From: Roseiarcus sp963782255
Lineage (GTDB): Bacteria; Pseudomonadota; Alphaproteobacteria; Rhizobiales; Beijerinckiaceae
Reading direction: 5' to 3'
Assembly (NCBI GenBank): GCA_963782255.1
Contig: CAWAIS010000001.1
Span: 5,890,001-5,954,000, forward strand
Length of the DNA: 64,000 nucleotides
Made by a program: the position numbers and the translations under genes. The notes under the pieces were generated by a model. It did not search any database. It saw nothing but the letters and a program-made list of their open reading frames with translations, and was not told the DNA's origin. How positions within the stretch are numbered: the first letter of the stretch is position 1; every line of letters starts with the position of its first letter. This document shows positions 1 through 10,059 of this stretch, piece by piece.

Positions 1-1
1 G

Positions 2-43
2 ATCCTGCGCGGCAAGACGGTCTATCGGGAATTTCCGGCGTAA
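2..43 (+). CDS. C-terminal end of a gene entering from the left edge
   Basis: An open frame runs in from the window edge and stops with TAA at 41-43, giving 13 residues ending LRGKTVYREFPA. Tails of the form RGKTVYR are common at the end of amidohydrolase/dihydropyrimidinase-type enzymes, but 13 residues cannot prove that. The opposite frame and the following 150 bases show nothing better. Treat it as the 3' end of an unidentified protein. Confidence 0.3.
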   Translation: MLRGKTVYREFPA

Positions 44-200
44 GACGCGTCGGTAGAGTTCGCGGCCGAGGCTCGCTAAAGAGCCGGCGGCACAGAAAAT
101 CGAGGGTGACAAACAGGTGATGCGCAGGAAAGCGGATTGATCCAGAAGCCCGTGGCATTGTCTGCGCAGTCAAGCGCGCCAACGTGATGAGGGCAACGGA

Positions 201-440
201 TCAGCGGACAACATCAGGGCCAGCGGATCCTATTCTCCGCACAGAAAGGCCGAAGACATGACCGCACCCACGATCTGCGCAACGCTGAAAATAGCCCTTG
301 ATCGGCGGGCGCCGTCCAGACATGACAATGCCCTCGGGGGTCACACCAGCGCAGCAGACGGTTTCACCATACTTCTTGCTGGGGTTGGGCATCGCCTTTA
401 CGAGGATTACGATGCGGGAGCTTTGGAGCGTGACGGACAT
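201..440 (-). pseudogene. Truncated conserved hypothetical gene downstream of DUF488
   Basis: On the minus strand the ATG at 440 opens a frame whose first 37 residues (SRIVILVKAMPNPSKKYGE, then TVCCAGVTPEG) read like a real conserved N-terminus; proteins with this start are often encoded beside DUF488 genes. After about position 325 the sequence (IVMSGRRPP and on) no longer looks like that family, so only the head of the gene appears to survive. It overlaps the 3' end of the DUF488 fragment by about 77 bases in another frame. No function can be given. Confidence 0.4.
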
Positions 441-718
441 AGGGGCCAGGGTCATCGCCGAAGAGGTCAATTACTTCGATCCCGCGTGCTCTCAACCGGT
501 CGGCGATAATGGTCCGGTGACAGGCCTTCGGGTCGCGCTCAAAACAAAGCATACAGACTGGAGCCCCCCGCACGCTCTCTTCGAGAACATCAAGGGCGGC
601 CTGCGCATCGTGACGAGCGAGGTGTGCAGTGTAAATGCGACGGAACTCATCAAATAGACCCGCCCGCGCTGCTTCCCTGCCTGGTTTCGGGTCCCCGAGC
701 TCCACAAAATGGGCATAA

Positions 719-1865
719 TACCAACGGTCATGGCTCCTGACCGACGTGGGCCCAATCGCGCATCCCGATTGAGGTGATGGCGTCGGGCAAGGCCATGAGC
801 TTCTGCCAAGCCTCGCAGGCGGCGTCGATGATGGCGTCGTAGGTCTCGAACACGCGGTTGGAGAGCCAGTTCGAGCGAAGGTACTGCCAGACGTTCTCGA
901 CCGGGTTGAGTTCGGGGGCGCGCGAGGGCAGGAAGATCGGCGTGATGTTCTCGGGCACGTCGAGGGCGCCGGTCGTGTGCCATCCGGCCCGGTCGAGCAG
1001 CAAGACGGCGTGGGCGCCTTCGGCGACGTGGCGCGAGATCTCGTCGAGGTGGAGCTGCATGGCCTCGGTGTCGGCGTAGGGCAAGGCGAGCGCGGCGCCG
1101 ACGCCGCGGGCCGGGCAGATGGCGCCGAACAGGTAGGCGTTGTCGTAGCGCTGGTCGGCCGGCTGGCGAGGCCGCGTCCCGCGTCTGGCCCATTGCCGGA
1201 CCTGGCCGTTCTTCTGGCCGATGCGCGCCTCGTCCTGGAACCAGATTTCGATCGGCGCCGTCTCCGGCACGCCCTCGAGATGGGCGCTCAGCGTTTTAAA
1301 CGCTTCGACGATCCGCTCGTCTTGGGCCGGATGGCGCGGGCGGGCGCTCATGTGGGAGAAGCCCAGCTTCTTCAGAAGCTTTCCGACGTAGCGCTCGTGG
1401 AAATCGACGCCGAACCGGGCGGCGATGGCGTGCTTGAGGTCGGCCCGTCGCCAGCGCACGACGCCGTCCGTCTCGCGATCCGGCCCGGCCTCGACGATGG
1501 CGGCGAACTCGGCCAGCTGCGCAGCCGACAGGCGCGGCTTGGGGCCCTCGGTCCAATGGTCGATCAGGCCCTCGGGGCCGGCGGCGTTGAACCGATGGAC
1601 CCAGTCGCGCAGCGTCTGCCGGTCCATGCCGCCGATCCTCGCCGCCGAACCCCGGTCCATCCCCTCCCGCACCGCAGCCAGCGACAACAACCGACGGCTC
1701 TGGTTCACGTCCTTCGTGCGGCGGGCCAGCGCCCGAAGCTCCTCAGCCGAATAGTCCTCTCGCAACTTCACCGCTGACGGCATGGCCAAACCCTCCATGC
1801 CACCTTAAATCATCATGCTCGCGATTCGAGAATCCCCCGTGAGTCAGCCAGCGGGACCTTTGGTA
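719..1865. mobile_element. IS630-family insertion sequence (first copy)
   Basis: The element carries one intact transposase gene on the minus strand. Its ends are inverted: the left end reads TACCAACGGTC and the reverse complement of the right end reads TACCAAAGGTC. The triplet TAA follows the pattern of a target duplication (716-718 and 1866-1868, extendable to ATAA). IS630 elements are expected to duplicate TA, so the exact boundary may be off by a base. The insertion splits a DUF488 gene. Confidence 0.8.
728..1798 (-). CDS. IS630-family transposase
   Basis: This 356-residue protein has an N-terminal helix-turn-helix region (residues about 15-70, MDRQTLRDWVHRFN) followed by a DDE catalytic core. 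The three acidic positions can be seen in WFQDEARIGQ, VLLLDRAGWHT and PELNPVENVWQYLR. It would catalyse cut-and-paste movement of the surrounding element. A second in-frame ATG at 1783 (MPSAVKLRED) is an equally possible start. No frameshift or missing catalytic residue is seen, so the element could still be active. The other IS630 transposase in this window (22901-24049) is only distantly similar. Confidence 0.9.
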   Translation of the reverse strand: MEGLAMPSAVKLREDYSAEELRALARRTKDVNQSRRLLSLAAVREGMDRGSAARIGGMDRQTLRDWVHRFNAAGPEGLIDHWTEGPKPRLSAAQLAEFAAIVEAGPDRETDGVVRWRRADLKHAIAARFGVDFHERYVGKLLKKLGFSHMSARPRHPAQDERIVEAFKTLSAHLEGVPETAPIEIWFQDEARIGQKNGQVRQWARRGTRPRQPADQRYDNAYLFGAICPARGVGAALALPYADTEAMQLHLDEISRHVAEGAHAVLLLDRAGWHTTGALDVPENITPIFLPSRAPELNPVENVWQYLRSNWLSNRVFETYDAIIDAACEAWQKLMALPDAITSIGMRDWAHVGQEP

Positions 1866-2216
1866 TAAGCTATGCCTTCAGCCTCCAGGCGGCTCCGAAG
1901 CGCGTTCTTCGAGAAGCCCCTTTTGCGTGACACTGCAACTGCCCTGACATCGGCAAGGACGTTGACCCCAACTGCCCGAAGGATGGCGACGATCTGGTCG
2001 ACGTCAGTCCCTTCGTAGCCAATCGTGAAAACTGTGGTCATGTGGTCGGCTCGCACAACGCTTGAGGTGAGGGTCGTACCCACGCGGTTAAGACGGCGTT
2101 AACCTTGGGGATGCCTGTTGTCCATCCCGACCAAAATCGCTTAGGGCTGCTCATCGCAGACCGGCAAGCTAGCGAGCCAACGATCCCAATGCGCGCGAGG
2201 CCGGGGAGTACCACAC

Positions 2217-2981
2217 TCAAAATCCGAACAGCTTCCGGTGTCGCTCGATGTTGACAAGATGCTTCGGAGAGAGGCCGACGAGCCGCGTGGCGGCGTTCCC
2301 GCGGAGGAGACTGCGCTCGGTCGAGCCGAGAGACGGATGAAAGAGCACCTCGCCGTCGTCGGTAAAGCTGATCTTGCCGGCGTCGAAGGCTGCGTCCCAC
2401 AGAGCCGAGAGGAGTAGGCCGTTGTGGACGTCGAGGCGGTGTGCGTCGTCGTCGCATTCGGCCCATGGCACGACGTGCGAGGCCCGAAGCAGGGACGGAT
2501 CACTGACGCCCGTCATCGGGCAGCGGTGGTTCCAATAGGCGAGCAGCGACTGCCGGAAGACATCCTGACCGATGCGCTGGACGACGAGGCGTTCGGCCTC
2601 TGTAGAGCGAGGCAATCCCGCCGCCCTTTTGCGAAAGACTTGCAGTGGCGCGTCCGGCAGGCTGACGCCGAGTTGGTAGGCGCGGGCGATGGCCGCGTAC
2701 AACGCGGCGAGTCTCGAAAACCCCAGGGTCCTTACGCCAGGCCCGTCGATCGTCGTCGTCGCAGGGGCGATCTCGGCCGCGACGCCGGGGTGACTGATCG
2801 AGAGGAACCAAGGGCCGTGTGCGGACGCGCCGGCCAGCCAAATTTCGCCGTTGGCGGTCGCCGAGGCGTAGCGCAGCCAGCCGTTCTCGACGCCACGTTC
2901 GATCCGAAAGCCATTGTCGAAGGCGGACTTCTGCGCCTCGGTGCGGACAATGAAGCCGGGCGGATTTTCCGGCGGCGTCAT
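2217..2981 (-). CDS. HNH endonuclease-domain protein
   Basis: The C-terminal third of this 254-residue protein holds an HNH-type nuclease signature: CPMTG, then LRASHVVPWAEC (near residue 165) and LDVHNGLLLSALWDAAFD (near 180). This matches the HNH_2 style nuclease of restriction-like and stress proteins. The N-terminal part (SHPGVAAEIAP) looks like a DNA- or ligand-recognition region of unknown type. The start is fixed by an ATGA overlap with the upstream gene (stop TGA 2978-2980). It is the last gene of a four-gene coupled operon with a DNA methyltransferase, an HD protein and a YwgA/SocA-like protein, which suggests a role in defence against foreign DNA (inference). Confidence 0.8.
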   Translation of the reverse strand: MTPPENPPGFIVRTEAQKSAFDNGFRIERGVENGWLRYASATANGEIWLAGASAHGPWFLSISHPGVAAEIAPATTTIDGPGVRTLGFSRLAALYAAIARAYQLGVSLPDAPLQVFRKRAAGLPRSTEAERLVVQRIGQDVFRQSLLAYWNHRCPMTGVSDPSLLRASHVVPWAECDDDAHRLDVHNGLLLSALWDAAFDAGKISFTDDGEVLFHPSLGSTERSLLRGNAATRLVGLSPKHLVNIERHRKLFGF

Positions 2982-3520
2982 GTCACTCGCGCGGCGCTCG
3001 ATTCCCTCGGCCTCAGGCCCAAGCTCCCGAGAAGCTCGACGGCCTTCTCTAACCTGCCGCCGCCAACCTTCGCGCTCTTGCGCTTGGCGACTTCCACTCG
3101 CCAATCTCTGATTTTCTCAAATCGCCATAGCCAGTCGATCGTCGCGGCGAGTTCGAGCACCGTCACATTGGTGTTCGCCAATCTGCCGACAAGCGAGCGC
3201 GCTGCTTCCTCGCCGAGCTTGCCGTACGCGTCCACTTTCCGCTCCGCTTCGGAGGTAAGCTCGAAGATGCTGTAGCTCGCGCCATCGCTGACGCGGTAGG
3301 CGATATGCTCCTTGACGAAATTGAGCGCCTGCGCATCAGCCGTCGCGCTGTCGAGTTCGCGCGAATACGGGCCGTAATGGTGGTAATCAAACGCGAAGCC
3401 GCTGCCGAGCTTGAGCTGGTCGAGCAGGTACACGATCTTTTGCAATCTGACGCGGCTCGTGAGCCTACCTTCGGGCGACGCCGCAACGACGGCGACGACG
3501 ATGTCCTCCCGCTCCGTCAT
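2978..3520 (-). CDS. YwgA/SocA-like hypothetical protein of a defence-type operon
   Basis: This 180-residue protein contains RLTSRVRLQKIVYLLDQL (residues about 19-36) and FDYHHYGPYSREL, a pattern seen in the YwgA family and in SocA/Panacea-type antitoxin domains (RLQK..YLL, then HYGPYS). The C-terminal part is basic and helical. It overlaps both neighbours by ATGA (3517-3520 and 2978-2981), so its translation is probably coupled to the HD gene before it and the HNH gene after it. A regulatory or neutralising role for the operon is possible but not shown. The reading frame is intact. Confidence 0.6.
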   Translation of the reverse strand: MTEREDIVVAVVAASPEGRLTSRVRLQKIVYLLDQLKLGSGFAFDYHHYGPYSRELDSATADAQALNFVKEHIAYRVSDGASYSIFELTSEAERKVDAYGKLGEEAARSLVGRLANTNVTVLELAATIDWLWRFEKIRDWRVEVAKRKSAKVGGGRLEKAVELLGSLGLRPRESSAARVT

Positions 3521-4921
3521 GCTCGCCCCTTTCGCAGACCGACGGCCGCATCTCGATCTGATTCGGTTGAGAAGTAGTAACGGGTGAAGCTCTTTTGGGC
3601 AATCAGAGCGCCGATCAGCGCGGATTGTTTGCTAATTTCTACCGGCTTTCCTCCGTCGAGAATGTGCAGTTTCTTGTGCATACGCTCCTCGTCGCCGCCA
3701 ATTTGGGTGTAGATGGATAATTTCGTAGCCTCGTCCTTCAGCACCGTTCGCCCGCTGATCTCCTGCGCGAAACGGCGATCGATCTTCTTCGCCCAGCCAA
3801 CCTGCGCGCCAGGGTCCGCCCCGACGATGGCGATGTCGAGCGTCTTGAACAGGCAACGGTCGCGCAGCCTCCGCGCAAGATCGGCAATCGCCGAGTCGCC
3901 GGCTCGCGTCATCGCCTCAACGCCGCCCCAGAGCACGGCGTCGTCGAGCGCGAGATAATCCGCCAGCGCGCCCGATTTGAAGAACCGCAGCATGGGGTGA
4001 TCGGCTGGCAGACCCGTTTGGCGGGGGGCAATGCGGCGACCCGCGTGATCGGCGACTCGGCGCAGGAGCTCCGCAACCATCAGTTCGACGCAGCGTTTGA
4101 CCTTATGGAAATAAACTTGTTCGTGCAGGGTGTAGCGGGCGAGCAGGAATTGCTCGGCGGCTGGCAGTGCCTTGCTGTCGAGGCAGAAGGTGGGAACTTC
4201 CACCAGTGCGTCCGCTGCGCCTTCGTCGGCGTCCGGCGCGTCGATGGGGATCAGTCGGACGCGGACGTGCTCCATCAGCCAGTCAAAGTCGATCGCTCCG
4301 GCGTGCGTCCCGGTCATCAGACGATCGCGTCGGAGATAGTCGAGCCGGTCAGCGTCGAGGCTGCTGGAGACGACAGCGTGATAGATAGATGTCCTCCGGG
4401 TCCTCCAATTCGAGCAGCCTAGCGATCTGCTCGGCGAGACCAGGCCGATGGCCGTCCAGTATTGGACCGATCATGCCGCTTTCGCTGCGCACGATCTCGG
4501 CGGACCATGTTTCGTGTTTCTTCTTCTTTCCGCGCCCCTTCTGGACCTCTTCAAATGCGTGGCTGAGCGGGCCGTGGCCGAGGTCGTGCAGCAGCGCGGC
4601 GAGAACCGCGACGTCGGCGCGCGGCTGATGGAAAGTCTCGCCGATGTCGCCGATTTCGCGCTTGATGATGTCGATCAGTTGGCGGGCCGTATGGAAGACG
4701 CCGATGCCATGGGCGAAACGGGAATGGGTCGCGCTCGGAAACACGAACTCCGCTGGCCCGAGCTGCTTAATGTGGCGCAGTCGCTGGAACTCGGGCGTAT
4801 CGAGCAGCCGCCAGGCGAGCTGGTCGAGCGGCTCATCCTTGCGAAAGGTGATGAGACCATGGACAGGGTCGCGGACGCGCTGGTCACGAGGTCCGCGTTG
4901 CGGAGCGTCCACGCCGCTCAT
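3517..4921 (-). pseudogene. HD-domain phosphohydrolase, broken by a 4-bp duplication
   Basis: The first half starts at ATG 4921 (a four-base overlap with the methyltransferase stop) and has a clear HD metal-binding pattern: HSRFAHGIGVFH near residue 65 and ALLHDLGHGPLSH near 110. Such proteins resemble SAMHD1/dGTPase-type dNTP hydrolases. The frame then ends early (EDIYLSRCRLQQ). The cause is a duplicated four-base unit in GATAGATAGAT at 4380-4390: removing one copy continues as EDIYHAVVSSSLDADRL, then DYLRRDRLMTGTHAGAIDF, in line with the second half (266 residues, stop at 3517). The repaired protein would be about 466 residues. It may act with the neighbouring methyltransferase in defence (inference). 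Confidence 0.85.
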
Positions 4922-7037
4922 TTCAGCTCACCGCGCTCCATGCGATCCCAGGCGTCGAGCACAAGCTTGGCGGTGCGGTATTCGCCGTAGCGGGCGATTT
5001 CGTTGGTCTTCAGTACGCGGAAGGATTCGGAGGGGTAGTCGGGACCGCGCACGTCGGCGGGGTCGAGCATGTAGCGCAGTTCATCGCGAGTCAGGCCGTA
5101 GGCGCGGGCGTAGAAGGCGTCGATCTCGGCGCGAAGGAGCGCGCGGCGGTCTTCGTTCCATGCGAACGGCGGACACTTATAGCGAGGTCAAATGCGAAGG
5201 GGGCGAGGGAGTGGCTGGTGTAGGTGAGTTCGAGAACGCGGGGGACGACAAAGGCGAGGTCGGCGGGGGTGTAAGCGATGGGAGGGACAACAGGCAACTG
5301 CTTAAAGTAGCCATAAGTCAGATGTGTGCCGCCTACCTTCAATCGCGCTACAAAATCCAGTGGCAAGGAGTCGATATTGGCGAGTAGCGCCGCCCATCTC
5401 TCCGTATCGCTGCCGATGAAGAAAAGCGGCGCGGTGTGCCCAACACCCGCCCTCGGAAACGCCGCCGAGATGACCGTGCGCTCGTCCGTCGATCGGCAGA
5501 TGTCCCGCCAGCCCATCAGCCATCCGCGCGTCCAGTTTTTGGCGGCGAGGCGGTCGGCGACTTCGGCTTCTGGAACCCAGTAGCGCGGAGCCGGCTCGAA
5601 ACGCGGATCGGCCCTCTCCGCCTGCGTCACCTCGCGGCTCGTCTTGCCATCGGTCTCGAAGGTCGCCCAGCGATGTTCGAACTGATGGATCATCTTGGCT
5701 TCATATAGCGGCACATAGCGCTCGGTTGAGCGCATTGATCCTCCGCGAAGGTCAAGGGCTGAGCTGTCGCGTCCGCCGGCGATGGCAAGCGCACCCTGAC
5801 GCGCGGCGAGCCCGCGCATGATCCAATTCACTCCGTCTCGCTCGTAGCCCGCCGCGCGCAATTGCGCCACCGTGCGGAACAAGCCGCTGTCGTTGGCCAT
5901 GTGGAACATTGCCGAGAACGAGACACCCCACGGATTGCTGTCTTTGCCCTTCGTCTCGTCGATCAGCACGGGTATGCGTCGGTGGATCGCGGCAGCCAGG
6001 TCAGCATCCGCTTGAGTACGAAAAATTGGCGCAGTCAGAGTATTGGGGGATATTCGTGCGATGTCATCCCGGGACAAGGTGAAGTGGCGACGGCGATCCG
6101 CGAAGTCATCGGCTGTTCGACAAAAAAAGCTGAATGCAGGCTCCTTCGGACCAGAGTTGGGTTGCCCAAGCGTCATCAGGCAGAACTTATAGCGAGCATG
6201 CCCGATGCGATCGAAGAACCCGAGCCCGGTTTGAAAGTCATGCAGACTGAATAATCGCCGTGCACCGATCAGCGAACTGAAAAACGGCGCGGTCGTCGCA
6301 TCGGTCGCGATGCCTGTCGGCACGATGACGCCTGCGCGCCCATTCGGCCGGGTCAGCGTCGAGAAAAGCTCGGCAAACAGCGCGTAGGTGTTGACGTCGC
6401 CGCGCCCAGTCAGCGGAAAGCGCCCGCCCTCTTCCCCGGGCGCGCGCACGAAGACGGACGCCCCTTCAGAAAGCCGCTTCGACGCCTCGAATTCGTCGGA
6501 AAGCTTGCGCTCGCGACTTCCCGGCGGAGCGGATTTCAGGGCGGCGATCAGCTTGCCCCGCGCGGCCGCGTTGGGCGCTTGCGCGATCTCCGCGTCGCGA
6601 CTCGCGAAGAACTCCTGCTCCTGCAGCTTGATCCGTTCCCATGGCGGATTGCCGAGCGCGACATCGAACCCGCCCGCTGCGAGCGCATCCGGGAATTCCA
6701 GCGGCCAATGAAACGCCCTCGCCTCGCCCGCCAAATCCTGAGCGCGCCCAATCAGCGGGCCATAGAGTTGCCGCCCGGAGAGCTCCGCCCAGACATGGCC
6801 GGTCGTTGGTATCGTCACCATGTTGCGATTGACGGGCACGCCGCCGGTCTTGGGAGTCAGAAACGCCGCGACGTAGAGGTCCGCCGCGACCCGCCATTGC
6901 CAGCGGCGAGGATCGGATTCGGTCGCGCGCGCACGCCTCTGCTTCTGGGCGATTTCGTCGACGGTGTCCTCAGGCAACGCGCGGAGCGCCCGCGACGGCG
7001 TTGTCACGTCGTCGGCGGCTTGGTAGCCAAAGAGCAT
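4918..7037 (-). pseudogene. Eco57I-type (PglX-like) DNA methyltransferase, 5'-truncated and frameshifted
   Basis: About 700 C-terminal residues of a large adenine methyltransferase remain. The catalytic motif IV is seen as GNPPWERIK near residue 129 of the remnant, with FQTGLGFFDRIGHARYKF and a long target-recognition-like region behind it. Motif I and the rest of the N-terminus are lost at the IS6 boundary. A single missing base near 5183 changes the frame; restoring it gives DLGYKCPPFAWNEDRRALL and continues to a TGA at 4918-4920 that overlaps the HD gene start. Proteins of this build occur in BREX, DISARM and type IIG systems; the neighbours do not match a standard set, so the system type is unassigned. 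Confidence 0.85.
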
Positions 7038-7631
7038 GACGAAAATCAGCTACTCCGGATATCGGTTCCCTCCGGAGATCATTCACCAGGCGATCTGGCT
7101 CTATCTCCGGTTCACCCTCAGCTTTCGCGACGTCGAAGACTTGCTCGCGGAGCGCGGAATTGTAATTTCTTACGAGACAGTCCGACGCTGGGTGAATCAT
7201 TTCGGACCGATCATTGCAGCGGATTGCGAAAGCGCCGTCCCAAACCGCATTCGATCTGGCATCTTGACGGGGTCTATTTGAAAATCGATGGGCGCATGGT
7301 TTACGTGTGGCGCGCCGTCGACGCCGAGGGCGAGGTTTCTGGATGTGCTGGTCCAGTCCAAGCGCGACAAGCACGCCGCGTTGAAACTGATGCGCAAACT
7401 TCTAAGGAAATACGCCGTCGCTCCTGAGCGGTTGGTCACGGATGATTTGCGGTCCTACGGCGCAGCAACCCTCGATCTCGGCATCGACCACCTGCATGAC
7501 CGCGGTCGATGGAGTAAAGTCGACGACTGGCGCAGTGGCTGTAGGTCCCGAGGAGTGGCTGTTCGCCGGCAGCTTTCGCACATTGCCGGTGCCTCAGTTC
7601 GGACCGTGGCTCCGTTTCCAGTCGCCGCTCA

Positions 7632-7669
<38 letters not shown>

Positions 7670-7678
7670 CCCGTCCCG

Positions 7679-9000
7679 TCAAATCTTCGCTCTTGGCAGG
7701 TCGCTGCGGTTTCGCGGGACGGTGTAGAGGCCGAGCGTCTCATAGAGATACTCGTCCGGGATCTGGCCGAACCCGGTGCCTTTGCGTCCCGATCGCCGTA
7801 GCAACCAGCGACGGATTCGTCGCTCGGTGTACCTGTGGATGAGGTCGTAGATCGTGATGACCGGCCCCTGGTCAAAGTAGCCGCACCAGCCGCGTAACAT
7901 GCTGCTGATGCGCGCAACCGTGCTTTTAGGGTCATCCGCATACCACTGGCGCGTCGTCCGTTGGTGGATGCGTCCGAGCAGGCTCTTCACTGACTTCCGC
8001 GACGGCCGAGTGCCGATATACGGGCGCCCGTTTTTGCCGTGGAAGCGACCGACCGTATACCCGAGAAAATCGAATGATTCCTCAGGCAGTCGGGCGATCC
8101 TGGTCTTCTTGGCGTTCACCTCCAACCCAAGCCGCGTCATCAACGTCGCCATCCGCGCCATCGCCGCCGGCGCGTTGCCAGGTCGGCAGCAGATGACGAA
8201 GTCGTCGGCGTAGTTGACGACGTGGGCATCGAGTCGGTCCCGATGGCCATGGTCGTGCCAGGCTAACAGGAAGCGCCGAAAGTAGCAGTTTGCCAGCAGC
8301 GGCGAAATCACTCCGCCCTGCGGGGTTCCCCGCTTCGTCCTTCGCCCTTCGGCGGTCTGCACCGACCGCCCGTCGATGACCTCCACCACCGGCGCTGTAA
8401 GCCAGCGTTTGATGACGTGGAGTATACGCCCATCGGCGATGCGGCGGCTCAGACTTCGCATCAACGGCGCGTGCGGAATTGAGTTGAAGTAGTCGCGCAA
8501 GTCCGCGTCCACGACCTCACGCCGCCCGTGCTGCGTCACGTGCCAGTAGACCCGTCGGAGAGCCATCTTGGCATCCAACCCGGGACGGAATCCATGCTGC
8601 TGGGGCAGCAGGTCCACCTCAAAGATGGGACCAATGACCAGCACCGCCGCCATCTGAACCACCCGATCCCGGATGCACGGAATGCCGAGAGGCCGTTGGC
8701 CTCCGTTGCTCTTCGGTATCCACACCCGCAGGAGGGGCTTGGGGACATACTTTCCCGAAGTCAGCTCCTCCCACAGCGTTTCCAGCCAGCGCCATGGGTG
8801 TCGATCCGTTCGAACGTCTCGCTATCAACCCCCGACGCCCCCGCATTCGCGCGACAACGGCGATAGGCTTCAAGCAGGACATCCTTGCGACAGACCTTGT
8901 CCCAAAGGGCGTAGAAGCGGAAGGCTGGTTCAGCCTTAGCTTTCGTCTGCAGCGAGGTCTGCAGCTTCTCAACCGTTTCACACGGCGTTCGTAAACTCAT
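7679..9000 (-). pseudogene. ltrA: Group II intron reverse transcriptase/maturase, one frameshift
   Basis: The reverse transcriptase domain is clear: GVDSETFERIDTHG in the N-terminal part, then PKSNGGQRPLGIP, DADLRDYFNSIPH, RGTPQGGVISPLLAN and the catalytic NYADDFVICC. The maturase (domain X) region follows (RWYADDPKSTVARISSMLRG). No C-terminal endonuclease domain is seen, which fits a bacterial class without En. One base is missing near 8791; restoring it continues GAWLETLWEELTSGKYVPKP into the rest. The ATG at 9000 (MSLRTPCETVEKL) is the preferred start. If the break is real the intron depends on a maturase supplied elsewhere. Confidence 0.9.
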
Positions 9001-9783
9001 CGTCAATCGCCGAGCTGTCAGCTCTTCCCTCGCTTGGGTCGGGTCAGGGCTCCTTCCCTCCGCCGACGTTACCCGGCCTCAACGGTAGTACGAACCCATC
9101 CGCCATCTGCGTCCGCCGGCGCTGGCCCTCACGGGTTCGCCGTTGGCCTGGAATTGTCGTTCCCCACCACGATCGCAGACTTCCCTTGTTGCGCACCATT
9201 CATGTTCCGTGCGTGCTGCCATCATTACCCCGGTGGAATCGTCGGCTGCGTATCTCGCTCGCTTCACCGACGACAGCGACCTTCCCCGTTATTCTGGCGG
9301 GTCGGCTCCCACATTGGCTCTTTCGAGGCCTGCTCAATGTTCACTCACGTTGCGGCCCGCACGGTCCGCTGACCCCCTACGGGGCCTTTCTATCGAAGTG
9401 CTTCAGATCATTCGTCGCCTCCTGATCCGCTCCGATCGCTTCCGGCTGGAGCGAGAGTTTGCCGGCCCGGATTTCCACCGGGGAGAACGATGCGCCTTGC
9501 CAAGGCACACAGAACAATCGGGCCGAGAATTCGCATCAGCCGACCCGACGGCGGGAGCGCAAGATGCAACGCTTCAAGAGCGCGGGCTCAGCCCAGAAGT
9601 TCCTCTCAACGCACGCCGCCGTCTACAACACTTTCAACGCCCAACGCCATCTCACGTCAGCTCAATCTCACCGCGTGCTACGCGCCGCGGCGATGACTAC
9701 GTGGCGCGAGGCCGTCGCGGCGGCTTGAAAATGCGTAAGGCGTAGACCCGCTCGCGCTTTTCGCATGGCAACGTGACAGCGCC

Positions 9784-9907
9784 CGTCGCGGAGATAGGCA
9801 ACGGCGTCATCGATCATCCGATAGGAAAGTTCCCTCGTCTCGCTCCACTCCTTCGGGTCTAGCGTTCCCTCTCGGCGCAGGTCAGGATCGGTGTTCAGGC
9901 GTTCCAT
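9784..9907 (-). pseudogene. N-terminal remnant of a PLP-dependent decarboxylase
   Basis: From ATG 9907 the frame reads DPKEWSETRELSYRMIDDAV then AYLRD, which resembles the first 45 residues of group II pyridoxal-dependent decarboxylases (aromatic amino acid decarboxylase type, usually about 480 residues). The similarity stops at the right end of the IS6 element, and the remaining frame into the element is chance sequence. The body with the PLP lysine is absent, so it cannot be functional. Confidence 0.55.
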
Positions 9908-10059
9908 CTTGCGCTCCCTGCAAAAATGAGCGGCATCATTGCATCAGCCGATAGTTCTTCAAATTGAAAATCGCTGTTTACGACGCGCAAGATTCGAATT
10001 GGGAAACGCAAAGCTCCTTCCCTCCCACGCTCTGATGAGCGAGACCCGCAGGCTCGCGG

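Larger units (their letters stand above)
364..2041 (-). pseudogene. DUF488-family gene split by an IS630-type element
   Basis: The N-terminal half starts at the ATG at 2041 (TTVFTIGYEGTDVDQIV) and runs to about 1866. The C-terminal half resumes near 718 and ends at 364, carrying the family signature CMLCFERDPKACHR. DUF488 proteins are small, poorly characterised cytoplasmic proteins with a conserved N-terminal TIGYEG motif and a Cys-rich C-terminal motif; both are present here. Removing the inserted element with one copy of the flanking repeat joins the halves in frame as EGIAYAHFVELGDPKPG, which fits the family. The gene was therefore intact before the insertion, about 170 codons long, and is now disrupted. 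Confidence 0.85.

Noticed and set aside
9034..9745. Open frames of 79-200 codons between the maturase and the IS6 tail
   Set aside because: They lie in the structured 5' RNA part of the group II intron; similar translations occur wherever such introns occur and are not proteins.
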